Shown piece by piece: positions 12,558-22,894 of a DNA stretch of 64,000 bases (position 1 is its first letter; each line of letters starts with the position of its first letter). The notes under the pieces were generated by a model, which was given only the letters and a program-made list of their open reading frames with translations, did not search any database and was not told the origin of the DNA. Location: assembly GCA_016617855.1 (NCBI GenBank), contig JAECUM010096223.1, forward strand, positions 124,001 to 188,000, in the 5' to 3' direction. The position numbers and the translations under genes are program-made. The stretch comes from Megalonaias nervosa. Its lineage: Eukaryota; Mollusca; Bivalvia; Unionida; Unionidae.

Positions 12558-12752
12558 AAGGTGAACAGTGCTGCGGGAGGGCTGACAGTCCAAATTGCAA
12601 GATAGTTTGCTGGCATACTTATCTGTCTAACACTAGAGAGACACAAGAAAGTAAGCACATTTTGCGGCAACATTGTACAGGAAGAAATAAGGAAGTAGTA
12701 CAGTGTGTCTTGAGGCAGACAAAAACAGAGAAACCCAGTAATCCTGCTGATA
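12558..12752 (+). CDS. RECK: RECK internal exon: cysteine-knot repeat 3
   Basis: 195-bp exon between acceptor CTCTTTCAG (to 12557) and donor GTAAGT (from 12753). The first two bases complete the GAA codon opened at 3477, and the last base opens an AAT codon completed at 29540. It contains one full six-cysteine CK unit: EGEQCCGRADSPNCKIVC is a CC-x7-C-x3-C motif, followed by cysteines at RQHC and VVQC. This aligns with vertebrate GSVCCSYAGHHTNCREYC...VENYC...LIHCV with the same spacing at the first four cysteines. The end, KPSNPAD, matches the start of the linker NPTDSLYCC. CK units act outside the cell at the plasma membrane; family knowledge ascribes protein-protein contacts to them. Splice signals are strong. 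There is no start codon of its own, so it shows only as a stretch free of stops. Confidence 0.95.
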
Positions 12753-12984
12753 GTAAGTGTTCAATATATGTTTTGTTTGAAATGCCAATGGCTACCATTG
12801 CTCGTGTATCTTCTGCTTAAATGATGCCATAGGGAAAGCAAGTCATTATATTTGGATTATTGCCAATCCTAGCACTAATTAATTATGCAATGGTGAATGC
12901 CACTTTTATATATCTTCGACTGTAATTTCTTGTAGCATTTCTTGAAATTCAGATTTTAGTTTGGCTGTCATCAACAAAATAAAT

Positions 12985-14500
12985 TTAGATATTTCATTGT
13001 TAGTTCTACTGGCCATGGACCAAAAGAGCTTATAGGGATGGTCTGTTGTCCTTTTTCTGTTGTATGTCTGTCATCTGTCCATATGTTGGCACAAGTCTTT
13101 TTTATCACTACTCCTGTTAAAATGTTTGGAGGATTGCCATGAAACTGACACATTATTCTTTCTAGCCACTCAGCCATCCAGTATCTGCACAGCAGTAATT
13201 TTGAAAACCTTTGCTACTTCTTTTGAATGGATGGTTACTTTGACATTAGATTTTCACTAGAAGACTTCACATGGTTGGTCCTAAATAAAAATAATGAAGA
13301 TCTGATGTCTGGTATGGCCACAGAGACAGCAAGCTTGAAAATCTTGTTATTGCTTCACCTCCTGAAAGTCATATAGACTGGTTGTCATAAATAAAACTGT
13401 TTCTGCTTGGACATACAGTGTGGCTGCAATAGCAGCCATCTTGAAAATCTTGTTATTCCAAAACCACTTGAATAGATGGTTATGTCAGTATAGCCTTTTA
13501 ACTAAAACACTTCTTATAATATCTAGTTGGTCCTAAATAATAATAATAATGATATCTGGCATCCAAATTGGAAGCAATGTTCAAAATCTTGTTATTGCTT
13601 CTCCTGCTGAATGGAAAGTTCTATCAGTATGGGGTTTTCACAAAAGACTTTTTATGCTGTCTAGTTGGTTCTGGTCAAGATGCCCACTACAGCAACCATT
13701 GTAAAAATCTTGTTTATGCTGCTCTGGAATGGAAATTCCTGTCTGCATGAGTTTTCACCAGTAGAACTCTTATGGTGTTTAGTTGGTTTCAAAATAAAAC
13801 AATTTGATACCCCATATGGCCACCACAGTGACTATCTTGAAAATCTTGTCATTACACCTGTTAGAGAGAAAGTCATGTTGACATTTGGTTTTCACCAGAA
13901 GTTTACGATGTCCATTTGGTAGTAGATGAAAATGGTGCTAAACCAACTTCCAATATGGCCACCATGGTGGCTAAATTGAAAATCTTGATTTTGCTTCTCC
14001 TTTTAAATGGAAAGCCATATAGACATGAGATTTTCACCAAAAGACTAATTATGATATCAAGTTGATTCTGAATAAAAAATGGTACCTATCTGATCTAAAA
14101 TATGGCCACCATTGCAAAATCATTTTATTGCTACAATTCTAAAAATGGTGGTCATAACAACAGAGGGTTTTCAAACAATGACTTCTTATGATATTAGTTG
14201 TTACTAAATGACACTGCTGCTCCTAAGACATCCAAAATGGCTGCCACAATGAACATATTGAAAATTTTTATCTCTAACTCTCCATAATGGATGTCCATAT
14301 TGGCATGATGATTTTGTCCTCATGAAAATGATGCCAATCTTATGTACAATATGGTTGTCACATCGGCAAAGTTGAAAATCTTGTCTCTTAGCATTATCAG
14401 AGATGGTTTCAACACTGTGCAGTTATAAATAAAAGTCTTATCTGGAATGTCTATCCATTTCAGACAGTAGAGCATGAATCCATTGGAAAGGCTCTAGTTT
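12985..14500 (+). repeat. Tandem-core element, family 1 (best-preserved array)
   Basis: Head at 12999-13170 (GTTCTACTGGCCATGG, then GTCTGTCATCTGTCC and TTGGAGGATTGCCATGAAAC). Then nine worn cores, with the landmark TTGAAAATCTTGTTATTGC or a close variant near 13329, 13434, 13577, 13695, 13829, 13970, 14110, 14250 and 14363. The spacings are 105-143 bp, most near 140. The tail is at 14390-14470 (GAGATGGTTTCAACACT). The orientation matches the other four copies of the family, all + strand. No intact frame across units. Confidence 0.8.
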
Positions 14501-14548
14501 TCTTTCTTCTAAACTGTGATAAATTAAACATTATTTAGTTACATCACA

Positions 14549-14870
14549 GACCGCTCCGGTGGCCTAGTGGTTAGAGCGTCTGCCTCGGATGCGGGAGGTT
14601 GCGGATTCGAACCCCAGCTGAGTCATACCAAAGACTTAAAAAATGGCACTAACAGCTGCCTCGCTTGACGCTAAGCATTAAGTGGTTAGTGTTAGGACTG
14701 GTCCGCCTAGTGTCAGGATAATGTGACTGGGTGGGACATCATGCTACGTGTCTGCGGCATGATGCCCCAGTGCTAGACATCACTATAAACTGTCACACTG
14801 CAGACATTGTAGCGATATGACTGAAAAATTGTTAAAGCTTGTTAAAAATTTAAATCACACACACACACAC
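14549..14870 (+). mobile_element. tRNA-derived SINE, family A (copy 1, full length)
   Basis: Head with pol III A box TGGCCTAGTGG and B box GGATTCGAACC. An anticodon-like loop CTCGGAT sits inside a CTGC/GCGG stem. The body shares GTTAGTGTTAGGACTGGTC, GTCAGGATAATGTGACTGGG and GCATGATGCCCCAGTGC with the other copies, and it ends with a CA tail. Perfect 12-bp target duplications AGTTACATCACA flank it (14537-14548 and 14871-14882). It is a dead-end non-coding retroposon; mobilising LINE unknown. Confidence 0.95.
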
Positions 14871-15169
14871 AGTTACATCACAACATTTACATACATGTCA
14901 TCATTACTTAGAAACAGGCATCATGGGTATTATATCAGGACTATTTTTCTTTGATTTAAGAAATGTCAGTATTCACAACTGATATTTCTTAAAATAATTT
15001 TTTTTTATACACAGAAACCAAGATAATCAAATATTTTTGATATTGCACTTAAACTCTGTTAAGATCAGTGTGATTGATGATTTATTTTGACTTGCAACTT
15101 TCAATATTTGTAAAACTTAGGGAAAGTGTACCCTCCATCATATTTTGAGACAATGTCACATTTGAGCTC

Positions 15170-15580
15170 AGCTGACATTAAAGACTAGCAAACTTCAGGT
15201 ATGACCCAGCATACATTGTGCATCATCCATAGTGTGCTTTTAGTAAGTATTCCATTGCCTGAAAATTGCAAATTGCTATTTACCACACTGGAGTTACGAT
15301 TATATTTCAATCAAACTTAGAATATGGGCTTGCAGCACCAGAACTATCAGATCAGTTTGATAATGAGCGAGATCCATGCATACCAAAGAGGTGATCATGA
15401 TTCTGATTAGCTGACCTTGTTGCCAAATTTTTTATCTGATTTAATCAAACTTGGAATGTATCCTAGTATCATCAGAATATGAGTTAGATAATGCACAGTA
15501 TCCATGCATATTAATGAGGTAATCTTGTATTTGCTTGACTGACCGTATAACCATTCTTGAGGCAGTGTATTGTATTGATT
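15170..15580 (+). repeat. Tandem-core element, family 3 (2 units)
   Basis: Two or three worn units with the words TCAAACTTGGAAT(A/G)T(A/G), AT(C/T)CATGCATA(C/T)(T/C)AA and GAGGT(A/G)ATC(A/T)TG near 15310-15420 and 15440-15540. The same unit occurs three times at about 34900-35300. It runs directly into family 2 units downstream, so the two unit types may belong to one larger element. Confidence 0.5.
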
Positions 15581-16064
15581 TTGATAAACATGTCTTAAAA
15601 GGCTGACCAAAAGTAATGTTCTTTCAAGACAAGTGGTCTTATAGCAGTGATCTTTTAAGACAGGTTTCACTGTATATGCTTATGCCATCCTTGATCTTGG
15701 ACAGATTCGATATAATGAATCAATCAGTTATGACCAGTGTTTGTATAAATAGAAAAAACTTGAATCGTTTCTTCTTAAGAACTTTGCATCAGAATATGAC
15801 AATGTTTGCCAAAAAGCATCATGGCATCAGGGTCTTTCAGAATGTTGAGATGAGGCCGATCTGCCATCAGGTATGGCCATTGTTCCTAAAAACAGAAAAA
15901 TCTGTAATAAGTTTTTCTCAAGAACCTCTCAACACAGTTTGACCAAATTTGAAACCATACTGACATGTGTTTCAGATTTGTTCACATGATGCCTATCATT
16001 AGTTAGATATGGCTGCCATTACTACAAGTACAAAATCTTTAAATAACTTATCAAAATCTGCTGA

Positions 16065-16364
16065 CCTCTCTGGTGGCCTATTGGTTAGAGCATCCGCCTC
16101 AGATGCAGGAGGTTGTGGGTTTGAGCCCCAAGTAAGTCATACCAAAGACATAAAAATGGTACTAACTGCTGCCTCGCTAGGCACTCAGCATCAAGAGGTT
16201 AGTGTTAGGACTGGTCAGCTTCATGTCAGGATAATGTGACTGGGTGGGATCATGCTACATGTCTGCAGCATGATGCCCCAGTGCTTGAAATCCCTATAAA
16301 CTGCAACACTACAGACATTGTAGCAATATGACTGAAAAATTGTTAAAGCTGCATTAAAATCCAA

Positions 16365-16446
<82 letters not shown>

Positions 16447-16465
16447 CATGCGCGCACACACACAT
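16065..16465 (+). mobile_element. tRNA-derived SINE, family A (copy 2) with long CA/CG tail
   Basis: Same head and body as copy 1 (A box TGGCCTATTGG, B box GGGTTTGAGCC). It is inserted in family 2 tandem cores. The flanking duplications AAAATCTGCTGA (16053-16064) and AAAAACTGCTGA (16066+400, i.e. 16466-16477) differ at one base. The tail is an expanded CA tract that turns into CGCA repeats (about 16369-16464), far longer than in copies 1 and 3. Confidence 0.9.
16369..16464. repeat. (CA)n(CGCA)n microsatellite
   Basis: CA dinucleotides followed by about ten CGCA/CACG tetranucleotides, then CA again. It is the tail of the SINE just upstream. It produces the spurious minus-strand frames rich in V, C, R and A at 16221-16551. 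A run of CGCA alternation is a potential Z-DNA tract. Confidence 0.9.
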
Positions 16466-17451
16466 AAAAACTGCTGAACAGAATATGAGCAAATTTGATG
16501 CAAAGCATCCTGAGATGAAGTAAAATTACTCAAATGATGCCAATCCTCCATCAGATGGGGCTTTCATCACTAAACATAGAAAAACCTTGAAATGATTTCT
16601 CAAAAGCCACTCAATAAAACCTTACAAAATCATGCTGGAAGCATCCTGGCAATGATGGATTTCAAATTTGTAAGCAGGATGCAGATCAGAAACTAAATAT
16701 GGCTACCATTGTTAATTAAAAGCAACCATTTAAAAAAGATCTCAAAATCTTCTGATGAGAATTTTGACATTTTGCTTGAAGCTCGTACAGATAACATTTA
16801 AATGTCAATCAGCAAATATGGCCATTGTTATTAAAAATAGAAAAACATTTAAATGATTTCTCCTCAAAGAACACTCAACAGAATTTGACAGAATTTGGCT
16901 ACAAGGATCCTGGGATAGATGTCTTTAAAATTTGTAAACATGATGCCATTTCTTTATCAAAATTTAACCACTACAAACTATCTGAAAAAACCTTCTCAAA
17001 ACACCCCACCTACCCCAACCTTCTTTGACACTGCTCATCAGATATTGATTAAATTTAACTGAAAAAATCTTGTCATGAATGTCTTTGAATTTTTTTTCAA
17101 AAGATGATGCACAAATATGGCCACTGTTACTAAAATAGGAAAAGCTAATGACTTCTCAGTAACCCCATGAACAGAATTTGACTGAAGGCATCCTGGCATA
17201 GATGGCTTTCAGATTATGCAAATGATGCTGAATTACCATCAGATATAGCCACCATTATTAAAAATAAAGGAAAAACTTTAAATGATGACTTCTCGAAATT
17301 GTTTCTCAGAATAAGACAATATTTGAAATAAAATATTCTAGTATGAATGACATTCAGATTAATACAGATGATGCTGATTCATCATTAAATATGGTCAACA
17401 TCACTAAACACAGAAAATTAATTACTTGTCAAAAACTGTTCAACAGAATAT

Positions 17452-17928
17452 TGTTGTAGCTGTGTAGAGTAGGCAGCAGCTGCATTGGGGAATTAGCTGG
17501 TAGAGCAAACAAAAAACAAATGTCTAGACTACATATTTCTTTAATGGTTTCTATTTACTGTACCATATTCAAATTCAAAAGCTCCCCCTAACAATCAATA
17601 AATCAATAAAGATTTAAGTCACTTACACAAACTAGTGCTTTTGCAACTGGTTAAGTCTTGCTGGTCAAGATTCTTAGTTGGTTGGGACTGTAGGAATGGA
17701 GCCACCACAGTCCCGCTTTTATATGCAGATGGTGCACTCTTTAGTTGCAAACTTGTCTGAATGAGGAAAGGAGGAAGGGGACCCGCGGGAGGCGAAATGC
17801 CACCGGAAACCCGAAATGCCAAGGCGTACTTGATCCAATCTAGTCCAGTTATACAAATGGACAACTAAGGAATATTTCAATAGTGTGTAAGCCACCTGTG
17901 CAATTATCCAAATTCAACAAGTCTAACA
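17452..17928 (-). mobile_element. Solo LTR of an LTR retrotransposon
   Basis: Read on the minus strand, the block starts TGTTAGACTTG and ends GCTACAACA, so it has the TGTT...AACA termini usual for LTRs. The flanking pentamers AATAT (17447-17451) and AATTT (17929-17933) fit a 5-bp target duplication with one change. Inside there is a TATA box (ATATAAAAG on the minus strand, 17716-17724) preceded by a GC-rich upstream segment, and an ATTAAA downstream that could serve polyadenylation. No internal retrotransposon genes adjoin it on either side, so it is a solo LTR left by recombination. It is inserted at the end of a family 2 tandem core. The 81-codon frame at 17619-17864 lies wholly inside the LTR and is not a gene. 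Confidence 0.75.
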
Positions 17929-17933
17929 AATTT

Positions 17934-18423
17934 TGTTACTATCACTTTCAATAGTTGGAATTTTGTGTACATAGTGTACTTTAGTTTTCAAATTAATACC
18001 AATCAGCAGGGTGTCAATCACCTCATGTATGTTTGAGTCACACAGTGTTTCTTAAAGTCATTAATTTTGACAGCGGTATACAAAGGATCAGGTCGGGATA
18101 ATGAGGATGGAGCTATTTCCGAAAGAGGTCTTCAATATCCAAAGGAAGAGACTCATATAATCAGGCAAATTTGAAAGTCGTTTGTTCTTGTCTTCTTCTA
18201 TCTTCGGTTGGTCTTCTGTTGTTGTGGCATCATCCGGAAGGTAGGCTGGTTGCTCCTGTCTCGACTTCCAAGTCAAGTAAGTCCTGATGATTGCGACTTT
18301 TTGACCACGAATGTTGTGATTCTCATTTTATGAAGGCTATAGGATTGGTGCCACTATAGCCTTGCTTGTAATGTCTTTTGATGTTTTGGAAGGATTTGCA
18401 AGAACATTGTGCCCCTTTCTTTT
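17934..18423. other. Unassigned CpG-richer stretch beside solo LTR
   Basis: No conserved domain seen. 18060-18300 has more CpG and a more even base mix than the surrounding intron. It carries a 62-codon minus-strand frame rich in charged residues (18088-18276), which I do not recognise. It could be a 3' piece of the LINE that lies further right, separated by the SINE at 18433-18762, or part of another insertion. Confidence 0.3.
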
Positions 18424-18432
18424 AGTTATTAA

Positions 18433-18762
18433 AACTTAACCGCTCCGATGGCCTAGTGGTTAGAGCGTCTGTCTTGGATGCGGGAGGTCACAGGTTCGAA
18501 CCCTGGTTGAGTCATACCAAAGACTTTTAAAAAATGGTACTAACATCTGCCTCGCTTGGCGCTCAGCATTAAGAGGTTAGTGTTAGGACTGGTCGGCCTG
18601 GTGTCAGGATAATGTGACTGGGTGGGACATCATGCCACATGTCTGCGGCATGATGCCCCAGTGCAAGACATCACTATAAACTGTCACACTGCAGACATCG
18701 TAGCGATATGACTGAAAAACTTTTAAAGCTACATTAAAAATCTAAATCACACTCACACACAC
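18433..18762 (+). mobile_element. tRNA-derived SINE, family A (copy 3)
   Basis: A box TGGCCTAGTGG, B box GGTTCGAACCC, and the same body and CA tail as the other copies. Flanked by the 9-bp duplication AGTTATTAA (18424-18432 and 18763-18771). It is the best match to copy 1 over the first 250 bp. Confidence 0.9.
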
Positions 18763-18771
18763 AGTTATTAA

Positions 18772-19238
18772 TTATTTGAAGCAATTGGTCTGAGAGACAT
18801 TGTTGAGTTGGTGTTATTTGGTTCTTAGGTGTTGTGTGTTGATAAATTGGGGACTGTTTATTTGTAGTTTATTTAGTTCCGTCTTGTGCGGGGGGCCTGA
18901 TGACTTGTCTTAGGTCACCTTTTATTATTAAGTTGGAAGAGGAGCTAAGATCTGTGGTGATTGGATATTGTTCAACCAGCCATTGTCACCTTGTGCGACA
19001 GGGCCTGATGGCGGGGTTAGCCACCTTATATGTTCTATTTTTGGGGTCCGTTGCAGTTTTTTTTCATGTGTTGTCTTGATGTTCTGCTCAGACCTAAGCT
19101 TTTGAGGTTCTGTTAGTTTGGTAAGTTGGTTTTAACACATGCAAAAAACATAAAAAATTTGTCCTTCCCTTTTCTTCTCTGTTGTGTACCCCTGTATTAC
19201 TTTTTATTGTATCTTGGTATTTAGATTTGTGTTCTTAC

Positions 19239-19255
<17 letters not shown>
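18772..19255. other. Unassigned stretch with repeated GGGCCTGATG motif
   Basis: Two related phrases, TTGTGCGGGGGGCCTGATGACTTG near 18894 (shown in part) and TTGTGCGACAGGGCCTGATGG near 18991, lie about 97 bp apart. Both are followed by a GTCACC or GCCACC word. No coding frame. It could be the 3' untranslated end of the minus-strand LINE or a short separate repeat. Confidence 0.3.
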
Positions 19256-19259
<4 letters not shown>

Positions 19260-19273
<14 letters not shown>

Positions 19274-21850
19274 CATTTAAATTTTTTTTATAAAAAAAAT
19301 ATGTATTAATCGGGTGTGTTGGGGGACATGGGCGATCAACCACTCAAACCCCTTTGGACTTGCCCATTGGCTAGCAGTGCACAGGCCTTATTTTGCTGCT
19401 ATAGTCTCGGTGAGTACCCATACGACTTTTTTTGGTTATTGCTAGATTCTGTTGTGTTTGTCAATTTGTTTTAGGTACAGTATTATGTTCTTGTAGGTGG
19501 TCTCCATGTTATTGTTATGTGTCCTGTCTAGAAATTCAGGGAACATAGCGGGGGATCTGATCTTCCTTTGATATGCTTGGAAGTTGGTTCTTTGTATGTA
19601 GTATTTGGGGCAGCTGTTTAAAACGTGGTCCAGGGTTTCTGCTTCAGTGCAGTGAGGACAGTTTGCACCCCAATTCGGATCTTTGTTGAGGTATTTCCCT
19701 AAGCTGTTCCTTAATAGAGTTTTCCCGGTTTTTATCCTTTTAATAATTTTGAGGTTGATAGTTAATAGGTCTTTAGGTATCTTGATATTTCTGGTGACCT
19801 CTTTTTGCAAGTGGTATGAGTGTCTGCCTTTGTTCGTGTTTTCCCAGAGTTGCTGCCATTTATTGTTGATTCTGCTTTTGATTTGGCTATATATCTCATG
19901 TACTCTATACTTTATGAGGTCTGTTGTGTAATTCATGAGATTGTACTTTGCTTTTTGGTCTGCTTTGTCATTTCCAGCTAAGTTGATATGCGAGGGTACC
20001 CATAAGAATTATATTATTTATTGCTTGTTTTCTATTTCTCTAATGGATTGCATTGCTTCCTCTCGTAGATTCCCTCTGCTTTTTGAAATACCAATTTCCA
20101 GGGATTTGAGTACACTTAGGGAGTCGGTTATAACATACTGGCTTTGGCTTTGGGTTTTTATCCATTTGAGTGCCTCATTTATTGCCCAGAAATTCTGCTG
20201 TGTAAATTGAACATCCATCTGGGAGTCTGGCGCCAAATTTGACATGATGTTCCAGAATCACTATTGCTGCTGCCGTTCTGTTTAATTCTTTAAATTTGGA
20301 TCTGTCTGTATAGACTTTAAGGTATCCTGAATATGTATCTTCGATAGTTTTTTGAATTTCTGTGTAATGTTCCTAATGGGTTTTGGAATTTGGATCCAAA
20401 TGTTAGGTCAATTAGGTTTATTCTGGGGGTGTTATTTTTCCAAGGAGTGAATTGAATTCCTTGTGGCATAACTTAATAGTTATTCTTCCCGTCTCAAGTA
20501 CAGTGGTAGGTCCTCCGTTAGTATATGTAGTTCTTCTATCAAAATGTTGGGCAGGGTCTCCGTACATAGTCTTAGCGCTTTATATTGGATGTTGTCTAGT
20601 TTTTATGAAGCAAAGTATTGCTTGCAGAGGCATACACCTGACAACCATAATCTAATTTGGCTCTAATTAATGACCTGTAGAGTATTAGCATGGTTTGTTG
20701 ATCTGCTCCCCACTTTGTACTCCTAATGCTTTTTTAATAGGTTTAGGTCCTGGTTGCATTTTTTGATTAGGTTGGTTGTATGCGACTTCCAGCTAAGGTT
20801 CTCATCTAACAGCATTCCCAAAAAATATGTTTCCTTTACAAAGTTAATTGGAGTGTTTTGTAGATATAGTTTGGGGTATGTGATGGATCTCTTGTTAGGT
20901 GGAGAGAAAAGCATTCCTACTGTTTTGGTGTTGGATACTTTAAATCCCCAGTTGTCTGCCCATTTACCAATAGTGTTTAGGCTCTGTTGTAGCTGGTTGA
21001 TAGTGTTCTGGCTGTTTGGGTTACCCACCTTCCAAATTCCACTATCATCTGCAAACTGTGAGAGATCGATTGGTTTGTTGTTGATACATTTGCCAAGCTC
21101 ATTGATCATGATGTTGAATAGAGTGGGGCTAATCACGCTTCCCTGAGGGGTTCCGTTACCCAGTGTATAGGTCCTGGAGAGTGTATCTCCCACTCTGGTT
21201 TTGATTTGTCTCCCCGCTAGGAAGTTAGAGATTCACCAGTGCATGCGATCTGTTACGCCATACTGGTTGAGCTTAGAGATTAGGCCTTTGGTCCAGACCA
21301 GATTAGATACTTTTTCACGGTTTAGAAATATCGCACCTAGGTGCCTGTCTCTTTTTTGTTTGGCGTTGAAGGCGATCTTAGCGTTGACTTCTAATCTGTT
21401 TAGTTGATCTATGGTGGATCGTTTGGAACTAAATCCACTTTGATTCTTGGAAATTAGTTGATTTTTCTTCCAGATGGTGCTTTAGTCGATTATTAATCAT
21501 TGTCTCCACGATTTTGCAGATAGTGTTAGTCAAGGAGATTGGTTGGTGTGAAGTGAGGTTTTTGGGGTCTTTTCCTGGTTTGGGTATGGCTGTGACTACA
21601 GCTTGTGTCCATGGTGTAGGTATGCATCCAGTCTGCCATATTAAATTAATCATGTCAAGCACTAATTGTCTCCATGTTTACTGGAAGGTGTTTATAGATA
21701 TCATAGCCTAAGTTATCTTCTCCTGGGGATGTGGGCTTTTTGTTAAGCAGTGCCTTTCTCCATTCATCTATGCTAAAGTGGTTGGTGAGTGGTGAGTCAT
21801 TGTTATTGTTGATTTGATCCATGAACAGGTGAGGGAATTCATTTTCCAGT
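19260..21850 (-). pseudogene. 5'-truncated LINE: reverse transcriptase + RNase H + zinc-finger tail
   Basis: Minus-strand remains of a non-LTR retrotransposon, read from high to low coordinates. RT fingers at about 21840-21690 (KALLNKKPTSPGEDNLGYD); RT 21662-21429 with IPKPGKDP and NRLKHHLE; RT palm 21193-20723 with NGTPQGSVISPTLFNI and the catalytic FADD box; RNase H at 20245-20018 with TDSLSVLKSL; then a C-terminal CPHC...H...C zinc-binding segment (19936-19442, CPHCTEAETLDHVLNSCP). The order RT, RNase H, CxxC...H...C fits the I/Jockey-like group of LINEs. The copy is broken by stops and frame shifts and lacks the endonuclease and ORF1, so it is 5'-truncated near 21850. A T/A-rich tail and a TA microsatellite (19249-19274) mark its 3' end. 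It is more CpG-rich than the intron, so fairly young. Confidence 0.9.
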
Positions 21851-22379
21851 GAATGTATATATCAGCCTGGTGGACTTCACAGGAGACATCCTGATATCAT
21901 ATTTCTATAACTAGCTTGATTGTTTCTGGAACACAGAATCTGTGTTTCCTACATTAAACTAAAAACATTTGATATCTCACTAATGAGTTGTCAAGAAGTT
22001 GATTTGAAAACATAAATGATTGCAACATATCTGATCAGAATCACACTCACTTTCAAGCTCTCCCTCAAAATAGAAATCTTAAATAAATGTAGTTTATGTG
22101 TAAGGGTTGGCAAAGATTGTCAGAGTTCAAGTATAAAATATCTATTTCTTTATATAATAAGTTACTCTTGCTAATTAGAGAAACTTAATCTACTATCTGG
22201 TCTCTAATATCATCAACATTTTCAAAATCTAAAATTAATTATAAGTCCTGTAAATAATCATTTAATTAATTTGCATAAACACAAATGCATGTTGTTCTCA
22301 CTTACTACATAGACCATAGAGCTAGACCTGTTAAACCAAATGATTTATGTCCATAAGGCCATGAGGTGAGTGTGCTGTC

Positions 22380-22880
22380 AAGATTTTGCTTGTATTGTTT
22401 TAGACTGCAGAAGCAGAACATTTCTTGAAAAGTGGATTCTATCCAATATGGCTATGTACAAGACTAGAAAATTGGAAAAGAGTTGAATCATATCAAATGT
22501 CCCTACTACAATATTACCACATTTAACAGAAGGAATGCTGGCCTGAAGGGATTTAAGTTTGATACATATGATGCAATCCATTATAAAATAAGGCTACTGC
22601 TACTAACAATATGTTCATTTTATAACATAATCTACAAAGCTTTTGAACAGAATTTGATTCAGTTTGACAGAAAGCATCTAGGTTGAAGGCTTTACACTTG
22701 TTTGTATAAAATTGATGCTGATTCCACGTCAGATATTGTGGTCATAATGCTATAAAAAATAAACAACACATGTTTATCTAAAAAACAGATGCATAATAGA
22801 ATTTAACCGACTTCAAAGAAAACATCCTTGCATTGAAGCCTTTCAGTATTGAACAAATGTTTTTTGGTCACCTTAACATT
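22380..22880 (+). repeat. Tandem-core element, family 2 (~3 units)
   Basis: Shares AATTTGATTCAGTTTGACAG-type words, AGAAAGCATC(T/C), GATGCTGATTC and AGATATTGTGGTCA with the array at 15770-17446. Units of about 145 bp are badly worn. It ends just before the LINE that begins near 22895. Confidence 0.5.
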
Positions 22881-22894
22881 AGAAAAATAAGAAC

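Larger units (their letters stand above)
15770..17446 (+). repeat. Tandem-core element, family 2 (~145-bp units, long array)
   Basis: About ten worn units. Landmarks in each: TTTGAC(A/C)(A/G)AA...GCATCCTGGCAT, then GGCTTTCAGATTTGTACAGATGATGC, then AGATATGGCCACTGTTACTAA, then AAATAGAAAAACCTT, then AAATGATTTCTTCTCA, then ACTCAACAGAA (each written from several copies, not one). The array is interrupted by the SINE at 16065-16465, and its 3' end is cut by the solo LTR at 17452. Frames such as 15616-15942 and 16825-17028 are incidental. Confidence 0.7.

Noticed and set aside
14549..14625. Possible tRNA gene (A and B boxes, cloverleaf-like head)
   Set aside because: Followed by a 250-bp shared body and CA tail with target duplications in four copies, and the stems are imperfect. 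SINE heads, not tRNA genes.
15616..15942. 108-codon + strand frame, and a similar one at 42573-42899
   Set aside because: Both lie in family 2 tandem units. The similarity between the two is due to the repeat, not a shared gene.
16221..16551. Minus-strand frames of 95 and 61 codons rich in V, C, R, A
   Set aside because: They are translations of the CA/CGCA tail of a SINE.
17619..17864. 81-codon minus-strand frame with a TATA box upstream, first taken for a small gene
   Set aside because: The frame and its TATA box lie wholly inside a block with LTR-type ends and flanking duplications.
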